A stretch of DNA of 64,000 bases, taken from NCBI RefSeq assembly GCF_900107935.1, contig NZ_FNVG01000003.1:62001-126000 (forward strand). The letters are read 5' to 3'. Numbering within the stretch: position 1 is the stretch's first letter; every line of letters starts with the position of its first letter. The notes under the pieces are model-generated. The model had not been told where the DNA came from, did not search any database, and saw nothing but the letters and a program-made list of their open reading frames with translations. Below are positions 29,431 through 39,123 of this stretch, piece after piece. Both the position numbers and the translations under genes were made by a program. Source of the stretch: Vibrio hangzhouensis. Its GTDB lineage: Bacteria; Pseudomonadota; Gammaproteobacteria; Enterobacterales; Vibrionaceae.

Positions 29431-30743
29431 AGTCATTGAATAAAAAACTGCTTTTTTTCCCAGCGTTTGCTGTCGGTGTTATCGCACTAATAGCCGCTAT
29501 TAACTTGCGACCGGATCTGCCCACTAAGCCAGCGGGAGATCGGGCTCGGGTGGTGGAAACAACGGTTCTGCAACCCACATTATCTGCCCCTGTTGCTGTT
29601 GGATTTGGCCGTGTAGAGCCTAAGGTCGAGTGGCAAGCCATTGCGGAAGTGTCGGGTCAGGTGATTTATAAGCACCCGGAACTGGAAAAAGGCAAGGTCG
29701 TTAGCGCGGGCACAGAAATTTTACGCATAGACCCTTTAGATTATGAGCTCAAGCTATCTCAGGCCATTGCCGATTTGAAGTCAAGTGAGACACAACTTGC
29801 ACGTCTGGATCAAGAAGAAACCAACCTCAGGCAAACTCTGGCGATTGAAATGAATCGCCTGAAACTGACAGAGAATGAGTATCAGCGTCGATTGGATCTG
29901 AATAAGCGCGGTTTAACCTCTCAGTCGGATGTGGACACTCAAAAGCAAAATATGTTGTCACAGCAGAAACTGGTTCAGGAGATCAATAACCAATTGTCAT
30001 TGATGCCGGATGAGCGCCAAGTGGCGCAAGCCTTGGTCAAGGTGAATCAGGCAAAAGAGAGGGAAGCACAGCGCTCTCTGGAAAAGACGCGCATCATTTT
30101 GCCCGAGACCATGCGCATCTCTCAAGTGGATGCCGAAATCAATCAGGTCGTAAATCTGCAACAGACTATGGTGGCAGCTCATGCCACTGATGTAATGGAA
30201 GTGGAAGCGCAACTCTCTATTCACGATCTTCAGCTTCTGTCAGATACACTCAGTTGGGACGTTATCAGTGAGCATGACCAACACAGAGCGCTAGAGGCAT
30301 TGAGTGCTCAGGTTGAGCTGAGCAGTGGTAATTTGCAAGTCTCCTGGCCCGCCAGAGTAGCTCGCGTCAGTGAGACCGTGGATCCCAATCAGGCTACTGC
30401 AGGTGTGATTCTGGAAATTGTGCAGAAACCGACCGTTAATGGCTTAGCTGGTTCTCCCGTTCTGGTCAATGGCATGTTTGTGAAGGCAACGATTGAAGGG
30501 CAGAAACAGCAATCATGGCTGATTCCTGAGCGAGCACTGCATGGTGATACTGTCTATCTCATGAACACAGACAATCGCCTGCAGATGAAATCGGTAAAGG
30601 TGCAGTATCGTCGCGACAATATGGTCATCATTAGTGGTGACTTCCAGGGGGGAGAGCAAGTGATTCTTAATGATTTGCTGCCTGCTATTGAGGGAATGCT
30701 GTTGCGAAATATCACCCCTTCAGATGGCGAGGGCAATCTATGA
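29427..30743 (+). CDS. RND efflux periplasmic adaptor (membrane fusion protein)
   Basis: A 438-aa HlyD/AcrA-type adaptor. An N-terminal membrane anchor (LLFFPAFAVGVIALIAAI) is followed by a lipoyl half-motif (SGQVIYKHPELEKGKVVSAG), a long coiled-coil hairpin at about residues 110-230 and beta-barrel/MPD segments at the C-terminus. It links the inner-membrane RND pump to an outer-membrane channel. No channel gene is adjacent, so TolC is the probable partner. Translation is coupled to tetR and to the pump gene by ATGA overlaps on both sides. Confidence 0.9.
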   Translation: MKSLNKKLLFFPAFAVGVIALIAAINLRPDLPTKPAGDRARVVETTVLQPTLSAPVAVGFGRVEPKVEWQAIAEVSGQVIYKHPELEKGKVVSAGTEILRIDPLDYELKLSQAIADLKSSETQLARLDQEETNLRQTLAIEMNRLKLTENEYQRRLDLNKRGLTSQSDVDTQKQNMLSQQKLVQEINNQLSLMPDERQVAQALVKVNQAKEREAQRSLEKTRIILPETMRISQVDAEINQVVNLQQTMVAAHATDVMEVEAQLSIHDLQLLSDTLSWDVISEHDQHRALEALSAQVELSSGNLQVSWPARVARVSETVDPNQATAGVILEIVQKPTVNGLAGSPVLVNGMFVKATIEGQKQQSWLIPERALHGDTVYLMNTDNRLQMKSVKVQYRRDNMVIISGDFQGGEQVILNDLLPAIEGMLLRNITPSDGEGNL

Positions 30744-33700
30744 TTCGTTTCTTCTCCAGGCACCCTACCGCAGCGAACTTGTTGATGCTTGCCCTGATCA
30801 TTTTAGGGGTATCGTCACTATCAACCATTAAGCGTGAAACGTTTCCCGAATTCGATCCGCCCTACATCATGGCGGCCATTACCTATCCTGGCGCGTCTCC
30901 ACAAGAAGTTGAGGAGAGTTTGTGTGTCCGGATGGAGGATGCCGTAGATGGTCTGGCGAATATTGAAGAGACGAAGTGTGAAGCGATAGAAGGCTCTGCT
31001 CGGCTCACGTTGAAGTTGAGTGAAAAAGCGGACATCGGTCGTATGTTGGTGGATGTACAGACTCAAATCAATGCCATTAACGACTTCCCTGATGAGATTG
31101 AATCACCGGTGGTCCAGGAGCTCAACTGGAATGAACCTGTAGTCGATGTAGCAATTACCGCCGATACCACCTGGCCGGAACTGAAGGCGTATGCGGAGCA
31201 ACTGAAGCGGACGCTGAAACTGGATTATGGCGTCTCACTGGTTGAAGTGAGTGGGTTCTCTGATCATCAATATCGGGTAGAGTTGGATACCCAGATCATG
31301 CGTCAGCTCGGTTTGAGCATTGGTGACATTGCAGCGCAAATTGGCAGTCAGAACATCAAGTTACCCAGTGGTAATGTGGAAACAGCGGACAAAAACTTTC
31401 TGATCCGTTTCGACGAAAGGCGGGTTACCCCGCAGGAACTCGAATCGATAGTCGTTGGATCCAGTCCCAATGGTGCGCTGATTCGCCTCAGAGACGTCGC
31501 CACCATTACCGACCGATTTGAACTGGATGAACAGAAAGTGCTGTTCAACGGAAAGCCTTCGGCGGTGCTTAAGATCAGCAAAAACAAAGAAGATGACGCG
31601 CTGAGGATCAAAGAGCAGGTCACACAGTTCGTTGAAGACCAGAGATTAGTCGTGCCAGAAGGTGTAACGCTGGAAATGACAAACGATTTGTCTTCGGTGC
31701 TATGGGATCGTCTCACCATGATGGTCAAAAATGGCTGGCAGGGTATCGTTTTGGTGTTTGCGACCATGTGGCTGTTCTTTAGTTTTCGCTACTCTTTCTG
31801 GGTGGCAGCGGGGTTGCCAGTGGCGTTTCTTGGTGGCTTGTTTTTGATGGCGAACCTGGGGTTGTCCATCAACATTATGTCGTTGGTTGGCCTGTTGATG
31901 GCGATCGGTATCATGATGGACGACGCGATCGTAATTGCAGAGTCTATCCAGGCTCATCTGGATCGAGGCCAGGGTATTGACGATGCTGTGATCAATGGTG
32001 TTAAAAAGGTTCTGCCCGGCGTCATCTCTTCATTTCTGACCACCATATGCATTTTTGGTAGCTTGCTGTTCTTGGAAGGCGAAATGGGAGCGGTATTACG
32101 TGCGGTGCCTCAAGTGTTGATTCTGGTGTTGTCACTGAGTTTGATAGAAGCGTTTCTGATCCTTCCTAATCATTTGTCCCACTCATTGCACAAGCAGCGT
32201 AAAGAGAAGGAACCCCCGAAGTTTAAGCGCGTGTTGCTTGAGCGTTTTGAGCATTTTAGAAATACCACACTGATTAATGCGGTGGATAAAGTGGTGGCGT
32301 ACCGCTACGCCTTTATGGGGAGCGTATTTGCTTTATTGCTCATGTCGGTGGCGCTCATTGCTGGCGGCGTCGTCAAGTTCCAGCCGTTCCCTGAACTGGA
32401 TGGGGATATTGCTGAGGCGCGTATTATTCTGCCTCCAGGGGCGTCTCTGTCACAAACTGAACGAGTAGTTGACCACATTGTGGCGTCAGCAGAGAAGCTG
32501 AATAGGCAGTGGAGTGAAGAGGTCGAAAATGGAGAGCTTTTGGTTCAACAGATCACCAGTCAGTTCAATACTAACCGGGATGCCAATGAGTCGGGGCCTC
32601 ATATTGCCACCGTGCGTCTCGATTTGCGCAGTGCTGAACAACGCAACACCATTATTGATGAGTTTGTTGATGCCTGGCGTGAAGATGTTGGTGAGTTAGC
32701 CGACCCCATTTCTCTGGTCTTCAAACAGCCGACCATGGGGCCGGGTGGGCGCGCACTGGAAATCCGAATTAAACATGATGACCTTGACCAGTTAAAAGCT
32801 GCTTCCGTTGAGATCCAGCAGTACCTGAACGAGTTTGATGGGGTGCACGGTGTTCTGGATGACATGCGTTTGGGTAAAGAAGAGATCCTGGTGAAACTGC
32901 GTCCCGGAGCCGAAAGTTATGGTATCAACGGTCAATTGATTGCCAGCCAGCTTCGCGCGGCATTTTTCGGCCAGACTGCAGATGAAATCCAGGTGGGTGT
33001 CGAGAACATCAAGATAGAAGTTAAGCTGGATAAACAAGGCATTGCTGATATTCAACAATTGGCGAACTTTCCGATTTTTCTGGCTGATGGATCTCAAGTG
33101 CCGTTAGCGGCTGTGGCGACCCTGGATTTTCAGCGTAATTATGTTCGTATTCAGCGTGTCGATGGCTTGCGTACAGTGAGTGTGTTTGGGGATGTTGATA
33201 ATGCCAAAGCGAGTTCGTCGGAGATCATCAACAAGTTTCAGACCGAAGAGGCACCGAAGCTAAAGAGGGCCTACCCGGGTTTGAGATTTGACTTTGAGGG
33301 TGAGGCCAAAGACACCGCTAAAACGGGCAGTTCTATGGCAAAAGGTTTCTTACTGGGATTGTTTGGGGTCTTTGCGATACTGAGCTATCAGTTTAGAAGC
33401 TACCTAGAACCATTTGTAGTCATGTTGGCGATCCCATTGGCATTTATCGGTGTCGTGTGGGGACATTTACTACTGGGACATTCGCTCAGTATGCCGAGTA
33501 TCATGGGCTTTGTATCTTTGGCGGGTATTGTGGTCAACGACTCAATCTTGTTGGTGCAATACATACGCCATCATGTGGATGACGGTGACTCGGTCCATGA
33601 CTCAGTAGTAAAGGCGAGCCGCGAACGATTCCGAGCGGTGTTCCTGACCTCGATGACCACCGCAGCCGGGTTACTGCCGTTGCTGACGGAAACCAGTTTA

Positions 33701-33841
33701 CAGGCACAGGTTATTCAGCCACTGGTTATCTCGATCGTGTTTGGCATATTTGCCTCAACACTCTTGGTGCTGTTTATGATCCCCGCCGCCTACGCCATTC
33801 TTGCCGACTGGGGTCTGGTACACAAACATGAAGCGATTTAA
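30740..33841 (+). CDS. RND efflux pump, inner-membrane permease (AcrB/HAE1-like)
   Basis: A 1033-aa proton-driven exporter. The N-terminus MIRFFSRHPTAANLLMLALI leads into TM1. Then come two large periplasmic porter regions and about twelve TM helices, with the TM4 proton-relay Asp pair visible in LLMAIGIMMDDAIVIAESI. LAGIVVNDSILLVQYIR is the equivalent in the second half. Substrates are unknown; the family exports drugs, detergents or fatty acids. The 12-bp inverted repeat after its stop (33871-33908) closes the operon. Confidence 0.92.
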   Translation: MIRFFSRHPTAANLLMLALIILGVSSLSTIKRETFPEFDPPYIMAAITYPGASPQEVEESLCVRMEDAVDGLANIEETKCEAIEGSARLTLKLSEKADIGRMLVDVQTQINAINDFPDEIESPVVQELNWNEPVVDVAITADTTWPELKAYAEQLKRTLKLDYGVSLVEVSGFSDHQYRVELDTQIMRQLGLSIGDIAAQIGSQNIKLPSGNVETADKNFLIRFDERRVTPQELESIVVGSSPNGALIRLRDVATITDRFELDEQKVLFNGKPSAVLKISKNKEDDALRIKEQVTQFVEDQRLVVPEGVTLEMTNDLSSVLWDRLTMMVKNGWQGIVLVFATMWLFFSFRYSFWVAAGLPVAFLGGLFLMANLGLSINIMSLVGLLMAIGIMMDDAIVIAESIQAHLDRGQGIDDAVINGVKKVLPGVISSFLTTICIFGSLLFLEGEMGAVLRAVPQVLILVLSLSLIEAFLILPNHLSHSLHKQRKEKEPPKFKRVLLERFEHFRNTTLINAVDKVVAYRYAFMGSVFALLLMSVALIAGGVVKFQPFPELDGDIAEARIILPPGASLSQTERVVDHIVASAEKLNRQWSEEVENGELLVQQITSQFNTNRDANESGPHIATVRLDLRSAEQRNTIIDEFVDAWREDVGELADPISLVFKQPTMGPGGRALEIRIKHDDLDQLKAASVEIQQYLNEFDGVHGVLDDMRLGKEEILVKLRPGAESYGINGQLIASQLRAAFFGQTADEIQVGVENIKIEVKLDKQGIADIQQLANFPIFLADGSQVPLAAVATLDFQRNYVRIQRVDGLRTVSVFGDVDNAKASSSEIINKFQTEEAPKLKRAYPGLRFDFEGEAKDTAKTGSSMAKGFLLGLFGVFAILSYQFRSYLEPFVVMLAIPLAFIGVVWGHLLLGHSLSMPSIMGFVSLAGIVVNDSILLVQYIRHHVDDGDSVHDSVVKASRERFRAVFLTSMTTAAGLLPLLTETSLQAQVIQPLVISIVFGIFASTLLVLFMIPAAYAILADWGLVHKHEAI

Positions 33842-33870
33842 CAGCTTCTGCTGATCCTATCCATGTCTAT

Positions 33871-33908
33871 GAAAGTTAGTGAGCGGCTTTGTCCGGTCAC
33901 TAACTTTC
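33871..33908 (+). terminator. hairpin after the RND pump gene
   Basis: GAAAGTTAGTGA (33871-33882) and TCACTAACTTTC (33897-33908) form a perfect 12-bp stem with an inner CGG/CCG. No T-run follows, so it may be Rho-assisted or stabilise the 3' end. Confidence 0.6.
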
Positions 33909-33996
33909 ATCATATCTCCAATAAATCGTCACTGAACTGTCATTGTTGTTGACTACTTTTTGATCTTGAGTTGCTCGTTATCACAAGGAGTGAACA

Positions 33997-34530
33997 GTGA
34001 GAACAATTGAGTCGATAGTAAGAATGGACCTGGCTTTCTCATTATTTTGTTTAAGTCACCGGTTTAACCTACAAGTTGCAACGATCAGCCGATGGGTATC
34101 CAGGACGGGAGATGGTCATTTATATCTTCTTTTGACGCTGGGTACATGGTTGCTTGAACGGGAGAGCGGGTCACAATTCATGAGTGCCGCTTTACTGGCT
34201 TTTGCGATAGAACTGCCAGTTTACTGGCTGACGAAAAACAGTTTTAAGCGTCGCCGTCCCAGAGAGTTCAGTCAGTTATTGCAAGCATATATCACCCCAT
34301 CCGATCGCTACAGTCTGCCTTCCGGTCATACCGCCGCCGCATTTTTGATGGCGACTATCATTGGACATTTTTATCCGGCATGGTTTGAAATTTCGTTGCT
34401 GTGGGCCGTATTCATTGGCACTTCCCGGATTTTACTGGGGGTGCATTTTCTGACGGATGTGGTGATTGGGGCGTTGCTCGGTTTCGCCGCAGCGCAGTTG
34501 GCACTTAGTCACGTGCTGGAATTCATTTAG
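33997..34530 (+). CDS. PAP2-family membrane phosphatase
   Basis: A 177-aa integral membrane phosphatase. All three PAP2 signature elements are intact: K-x6-RP in KNSFKRRRP, PSGH in SLPSGHTAAAF, and SR-x5-H-x3-D in SRILLGVHFLTD. GTG 33997 is the start, with AAGGAGTGAAC directly upstream. The active site faces the periplasm in this family, acting on lipid phosphates such as undecaprenyl-PP or phosphatidate. The glycosyltransferase gene follows 12 bp later, so they are probably one unit. Confidence 0.9.
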   Translation: MRTIESIVRMDLAFSLFCLSHRFNLQVATISRWVSRTGDGHLYLLLTLGTWLLERESGSQFMSAALLAFAIELPVYWLTKNSFKRRRPREFSQLLQAYITPSDRYSLPSGHTAAAFLMATIIGHFYPAWFEISLLWAVFIGTSRILLGVHFLTDVVIGALLGFAAAQLALSHVLEFI

Positions 34531-34542
34531 GGAGCGAGAGCG

Positions 34543-35586
34543 ATGAAGATTCTATATGGTGTACAGGGTACTGGAAATGGGCATATTGCCCGAGCCAGAG
34601 CGATGTCTAACGCACTGTGCCAGTATGATGTTCAGGTTGATTTCCTGTTTTCCGGTCGCAACAAAGCTAAGTACTTTTCTATGGAACCATTTGGTGACTA
34701 CGAAACGCGCAACGGATTGAGTTTTGTCACCGAAAATGGCCGGGTGAATTATCTAAAAACGGTGATGACCAACAGCTTACCGTGTTTTATTAACGAAGTC
34801 CGAGCACTGGATGTGTCCGGGTATGATCTGGTTGTGAATGACTTTGAACCTGTATCTGCCTGGGCGGCTAAGCGCCAAAGGGTCCCGACGGTGAGCATCA
34901 GTCATCAGAATGCTTTCTTGTTTGATGTTCCGAAGAAGGGAGCAAACTGGTTTGATGATGCTATCATTCAACATTTCGCGCCGAGCCAGTATCAACTGGG
35001 GTTGCATTGGTATCATTTTGATCAGCCTATCATGCCGCCAATCGTACAGACTGCCGCTCATACGGTGACTTCAGAAGATTTCGTGCTGGTGTACCTGCCT
35101 TTTGAGGCGACCTCAGCTATTGTAGATCTACTGCTTCGATTCGGGAATCGTCGTTTCGTCTGTTATCACCCAGACAACCCTGAGCGACAGCAGGTTGAGA
35201 ATATCCTGATGATGCCTTTGAGCCATGACGCATTCCAGAGAGACTTGCACCGTTGTGCTGGTGTCATCGCCAATGGAGGCTTTGAATTGCCTTCCGAAGC
35301 GCTGAGTTTAGGTAAAAAACTGTTGGTTAAGCCACTTAGTGGACAGTTTGAACAGCAAAGTAATGCCGCGACACTTGAAACGCTTGGGTTGGCACAGTCA
35401 ATGGATTTCCTTGATGCATCTGTGATTCGTGATTGGTTAGATGAAAAGCAGGCTGAACGAGTGAGTTACCCTAATGTGGCAGATGACATTGCTGCCTGGC
35501 TAATCAACGGAAACTGGGAATGCACTTCTCAACTCAGGCAGCAGCTATGGGACAAAGTGGATTTTCCCAGCTACGCCGCCGTCTAG
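34543..35586 (+). CDS. glycosyltransferase, MurG-like GT-B fold
   Basis: A 347-aa cytoplasmic or membrane-associated GT-B enzyme. The N-terminus MKILYGVQGTGNGHIARARAM is the Gly-rich acceptor loop seen in MurG-type and Glyco_trans_1_3 proteins. The donor-binding region is GVIANGGFELPSEALSLGKKLLVKP near residue 240, with NGGFELPSEAL in the place of the usual nucleotide-sugar motif. Donor and acceptor are not known. The close pairing with a PAP2 phosphatase suggests a step in lipid or lipid-linked sugar metabolism. Confidence 0.8.
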   Translation: MKILYGVQGTGNGHIARARAMSNALCQYDVQVDFLFSGRNKAKYFSMEPFGDYETRNGLSFVTENGRVNYLKTVMTNSLPCFINEVRALDVSGYDLVVNDFEPVSAWAAKRQRVPTVSISHQNAFLFDVPKKGANWFDDAIIQHFAPSQYQLGLHWYHFDQPIMPPIVQTAAHTVTSEDFVLVYLPFEATSAIVDLLLRFGNRRFVCYHPDNPERQQVENILMMPLSHDAFQRDLHRCAGVIANGGFELPSEALSLGKKLLVKPLSGQFEQQSNAATLETLGLAQSMDFLDASVIRDWLDEKQAERVSYPNVADDIAAWLINGNWECTSQLRQQLWDKVDFPSYAAV

Positions 35587-35614
35587 TTTTTTAATTCTTT
35601 CCCACCCTTTTAAG

Positions 35615-35638
35615 AACCGCTCTGAGCGGTTTTTTTAT
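35615..35638 (+). terminator. glycosyltransferase operon terminator
   Basis: AACCGCT (35615-35621) and AGCGGTT (35625-35631) with a CTG loop and a T-run. Confidence 0.82.
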
Positions 35639-36088
35639 TTTTCTGTCCTAAACGGGATGAAATCCATTCCCGGGCTCTATGGCGTCACGCAAGCCTATAT
35701 GTAAATGTATCTGAATATCGAATATTTTATAGTGAGTTCCATATTTGAGGGCGATGGAGAGGTTTGGGCATTTTTTGGCTTTGTCATACCCTGTGGTTAT
35801 CGTTCTACGATCAGTTAGGGACAAAAGTTATCAAAAATCTAATTTATCTTTTTTTAGTTTTAATGTAACCGTTTGTTTTTAATTGAATTTGTATTTTCAC
35901 TGATAAAATTTGATGATTCTTTATCAAACTGCTTGGTATTGAGTTAATTATTGGTAGATAGTTGGTTTTGTCCTCGAACTATGCAGAGGATTAATAGAAC
36001 AATGTAAGGTACAGATTATCCGGTTGTGGTTGCGTCTGATTAATCCTTACTCACATATTCGAGATTGAAATTACACGAGGCTTACTCA
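35639..36088. promoter_or_regulatory. AT-rich leader upstream of leuO
   Basis: About 450 bp with no gene between the glycosyltransferase terminator and the leuO start. From about 35820 to 35960 it is strongly AT-rich with T-tracts, the kind of DNA that H-NS binds. leuO promoters in enterobacteria and Vibrio are silenced by H-NS and repressed by other regulators, so this is the expected control region; I could not place the promoter with confidence. Confidence 0.5.
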
Positions 36089-37048
36089 ATGTTAGACAAA
36101 AAAGATGCTATGAGCGCAATCGCTAGTTACCGCATGGAAAGCACATTACGCGGCGTAGATCTAAACCTATTAACTGTTTTCGATGCAGTGATGCAAGAGC
36201 AGAACATCACTCGTGCGGCGCACAACCTAGGTATGTCGCAACCAGCAGTTAGTAACGCCGTAGCGCGTTTGAAGGTGATGTTTAACGACGAACTGTTTAT
36301 GCGTCAGGGCCGTGGCATCCAGCCAACTCAGCGTGCTCGTCAACTATTCGGTCCTGTACGTCAGGCACTGCAACTGATTCGCAATGAGCTACCGAGCTCT
36401 ATCTTTACTCCTGAGACTTCTACTCGTCTGTTTAAAATGGCGATCTGTTCTCCATGTGATATGCGTTTTGCTCCAAAGATCATGCAAACCATTTCCGAGC
36501 ATGCACCACACGTACAGTTGCACTTGGATGCAGAAGCGGATCGTCAGTTAGCTGACCGTATGCGTTATCAGGAAATTGACTTTGTGATTGATTATGCTCG
36601 TTATGATGCACAAGGTTTCTCGAGCACAGAAATTTTCCAGGATGAATTGGTTGTCGTTGCAGCGAAAAACCATCCGCGCATTCACGGTGCGGTAAGCACT
36701 GCTCAGCTTGCACATGAAAAGCATGCCAAACTGTCTAAAGTTCACGGTGTTCGCAGCTTCTCAGAGCAGGCATATCGTGAGATTGAGTGTCAGGCATCAT
36801 ACGAAGGTACCAGCCTGAGCAACGTGCTATATGTGGTTGGTCAATCTGAGCTGGTAACGATTGCACCACGCTGGCTGGTCGAAAATGCGGTCAACAAAGA
36901 CCAATTGCAAGTTCTTTCTTTGCCTTTAGAAAACAGCAAAATCAGTGGATTCTTAAGCTGGCATGAGTCGAGTGAAAAAGACAAAGGCCATATCTGGTTA
37001 CGTGATCAACTTATGGTAATCTGTGGCGAAGTCGTTGCTTTGTCATAG
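36089..37048 (+). CDS. leuO: LysR-type regulator LeuO
   Basis: A 319-aa LysR-family activator and H-NS antagonist. It starts MLDKKDAMSAIASYRMESTL at ATG 36089 behind ACGAGG. The HTH reads LLTVFDAVMQEQNITRAAHNLGMSQPAVSNAVARL (about 31-65), and the effector-binding domain follows. In Vibrio LeuO controls bile/acid-stress, biofilm and virulence genes. Location a few genes from leuABCD is typical. It is closed by a strong terminator at 37071. Confidence 0.92.
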   Translation: MLDKKDAMSAIASYRMESTLRGVDLNLLTVFDAVMQEQNITRAAHNLGMSQPAVSNAVARLKVMFNDELFMRQGRGIQPTQRARQLFGPVRQALQLIRNELPSSIFTPETSTRLFKMAICSPCDMRFAPKIMQTISEHAPHVQLHLDAEADRQLADRMRYQEIDFVIDYARYDAQGFSSTEIFQDELVVVAAKNHPRIHGAVSTAQLAHEKHAKLSKVHGVRSFSEQAYREIECQASYEGTSLSNVLYVVGQSELVTIAPRWLVENAVNKDQLQVLSLPLENSKISGFLSWHESSEKDKGHIWLRDQLMVICGEVVALS

Positions 37049-37070
37049 TCTATTACAACTTAATGCAGAC

Positions 37071-37102
37071 AGCCCTGAACGTTATCCGTTCAGGGCTTTT
37101 TT
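37071..37102 (+). terminator. leuO terminator
   Basis: AGCCCTGAACG (37071-37081) and CGTTCAGGGCT (37087-37097), an 11-bp perfect stem with a 5-nt loop and a run of T. Confidence 0.92.
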
Positions 37103-37251
37103 ATGATTAACAGTTGCTTATTCTCGTTGGGTGATTAAAGCACGAGCAATTATTGATAACTTTGATATAGGTCTGTTGCCTTTTTTATCGGCATAGGTAC
37201 ACTTGTGCGCTCAAAAGCTTACATGTGTAAGCTAAAAGGTAAAGATAGAAC

Positions 37252-39057
37252 ATGGCTAATTTAGATTTCCATATTGTAAAGAAGATTCGCGAACGAATCG
37301 TACAAGGTGGCGACAAGATCGCCTTAAGACATAAAATCAACAATGTGTGGCAAGGGATTAGCTGGAAAGAGTTTGGTGTTAACGTTGATGCGCTATCGCT
37401 GGCTCTACTTGGAAAAGGAATCCAACCTCAAGATAAAATTGGTATCATTTCGAACAACATGCCGAAGTGGACCATGACCGATTTGGCCGCATTGCAATTG
37501 CGCGCCGTCACTGTGCCTATTTACCCTACCAATACACCGGCACAAACCAGTTACATTGTTCAGAACGCTGACGTTCGCGTCCTCTTTGTTGGGGAGCAGA
37601 CACAATACGATGCAGCGCTTTCCATATTTGCTGAGTGTGAGCAGCTGGAGCTTATCGTCGCAATGAGCGATGACATTGTTCTGGAACACAATGACTTTAG
37701 TGTCAGCTGGCAATGTTTTATTGCCGAAGCCAGTATCGAGCAGCAGCCAGAGTTGCAGCAGCGCTTATCTCAAGCCAACTATGATGATCTGCTTACTCTG
37801 ATTTATACCTCTGGCACGACAGGGCAACCTAAAGGGGTGATGCTCGATTACGCTAATATTGCCGCTCAACTGAAGGGGCACGATGAGCGCCTTAGTTTGA
37901 CTGAAACTGACGTCTCTTTGTGTTTCCTGCCGCTGTCACATGTCTTTGAGCGTGCCTGGACCTTTTATGTGCTATACAAAGGCGGTACCAATTGTTACCT
38001 GCAAGACACGATGCAGGTTCGCGATGCGTTGAGTGAGATTCGCCCAACCGTGATGAGTGCCGTCCCGCGTTTTTACGAAAAAATCTTTTCTGCGATTCAT
38101 GAACGCGTTTCCAAGGCACCGGTACATCGAAAGATTCTGTTTACCTGGGCGGTGAACATGGGGGCGAAAATGGCTCAGTGTCGTCAGGATAATGTTGCCC
38201 CTTCATTGCTGCTGAAAAAGAGTCATGGACTGGCCGACAAATTGGTTCTGGGTAAGTTAAGAGAGCTGTTAGGTGGTCGCATTAACTTCATGCCTTGCGG
38301 GGGGGCGAAACTGGATGAAACCATCGGTCGTTTCTTTCAGGCCATCGGTATTAATGTCAAGCTTGGCTACGGTATGACCGAAACAACGGCAACCGTCTCG
38401 TGCTGGGACGACACTTGTTATAATCCAGATTCCATCGGTATGCCGATGCCTGGTGCGGAAGTGAAAATTGGAGAGAACAATGAAATATTGGTTCGCGGAC
38501 CAATGGTTATGCGTGGCTATTATAAATTGCCGGAAGAAACGGCGAAGACTTTTGATGCTGAGGGCTTCCTTAAGACTGGTGATGCCGGTCAGTTCGATGA
38601 GCAGGGCAACCTATTCATTACCGATCGAATTAAAGAGTTAATGAAGACGTCCAACGGTAAATACATTGCCCCGCAAGCGATTGAAGGTGCGATTGGTAAG
38701 GACCATTATATCGAGCAAATAGCCGTGATTGCCGATACGCGTAAGTTTGTATCTGCACTGATTGTTCCGTGTTTTGATACCCTGGAAGATTACGCGAAAG
38801 AGCTCAATATCAAATATCATGACCGTCTTGAGTTGATCAAGCATAACGAGGTCGTAGAGATGTTTGAGAAGCGTATTACGGAACTGCAAAAGGAGCTGGC
38901 AAAGTTCGAGCAGGTGAAAAAGTTCAAACTGCTGCCAACCGGATTTTCGATGGACAAAGGCGAGTTAACGCCGACTCAGAAACTGCGTCGCAAAGTCATT
39001 AATGACCGCTATCACGATGAGATTGAAGAGATGTATCGCGACACACCCAGCAAGTGA
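37252..39057 (+). CDS. long-chain fatty-acid-CoA ligase (AMP-binding, FAA1-like)
   Basis: A 601-aa adenylate-forming enzyme that activates a long-chain fatty acid with ATP and CoA. The P-loop-like signature [17 protein letters not shown] is near residue 187, with [13 protein letters not shown] near 377 and [25 protein letters not shown] containing the conserved Asp and Arg. It is FAA1-like in length rather than FadD (about 560 aa). It has its own promoter after leuO. Fatty-acid chain length is not known. Confidence 0.88.
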   Translation: MANLDFHIVKKIRERIVQGGDKIALRHKINNVWQGISWKEFGVNVDALSLALLGKGIQPQDKIGIISNNMPKWTMTDLAALQLRAVTVPIYPTNTPAQTSYIVQNADVRVLFVGEQTQYDAALSIFAECEQLELIVAMSDDIVLEHNDFSVSWQCFIAEASIEQQPELQQRLSQANYDDLLTLIYTSGTTGQPKGVMLDYANIAAQLKGHDERLSLTETDVSLCFLPLSHVFERAWTFYVLYKGGTNCYLQDTMQVRDALSEIRPTVMSAVPRFYEKIFSAIHERVSKAPVHRKILFTWAVNMGAKMAQCRQDNVAPSLLLKKSHGLADKLVLGKLRELLGGRINFMPCGGAKLDETIGRFFQAIGINVKLGYGMTETTATVSCWDDTCYNPDSIGMPMPGAEVKIGENNEILVRGPMVMRGYYKLPEETAKTFDAEGFLKTGDAGQFDEQGNLFITDRIKELMKTSNGKYIAPQAIEGAIGKDHYIEQIAVIADTRKFVSALIVPCFDTLEDYAKELNIKYHDRLELIKHNEVVEMFEKRITELQKELAKFEQVKKFKLLPTGFSMDKGELTPTQKLRRKVINDRYHDEIEEMYRDTPSK

Positions 39058-39077
39058 TCTTATCGTTGAATGAAATT

Positions 39078-39108
39078 AAAAAACCCCGAGCTCTGGCCGG
39101 GGTTTTTT
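39078..39108. terminator. convergent terminator between the acyl-CoA ligase and M23 genes
   Basis: AAAAAACCCCG (39078-39088) pairs with CGGGGTTTTTT (39098-39108). A- and T-runs allow termination from both sides. Confidence 0.88.
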
Positions 39109-39123
39109 ATTGACGTGGATGAC

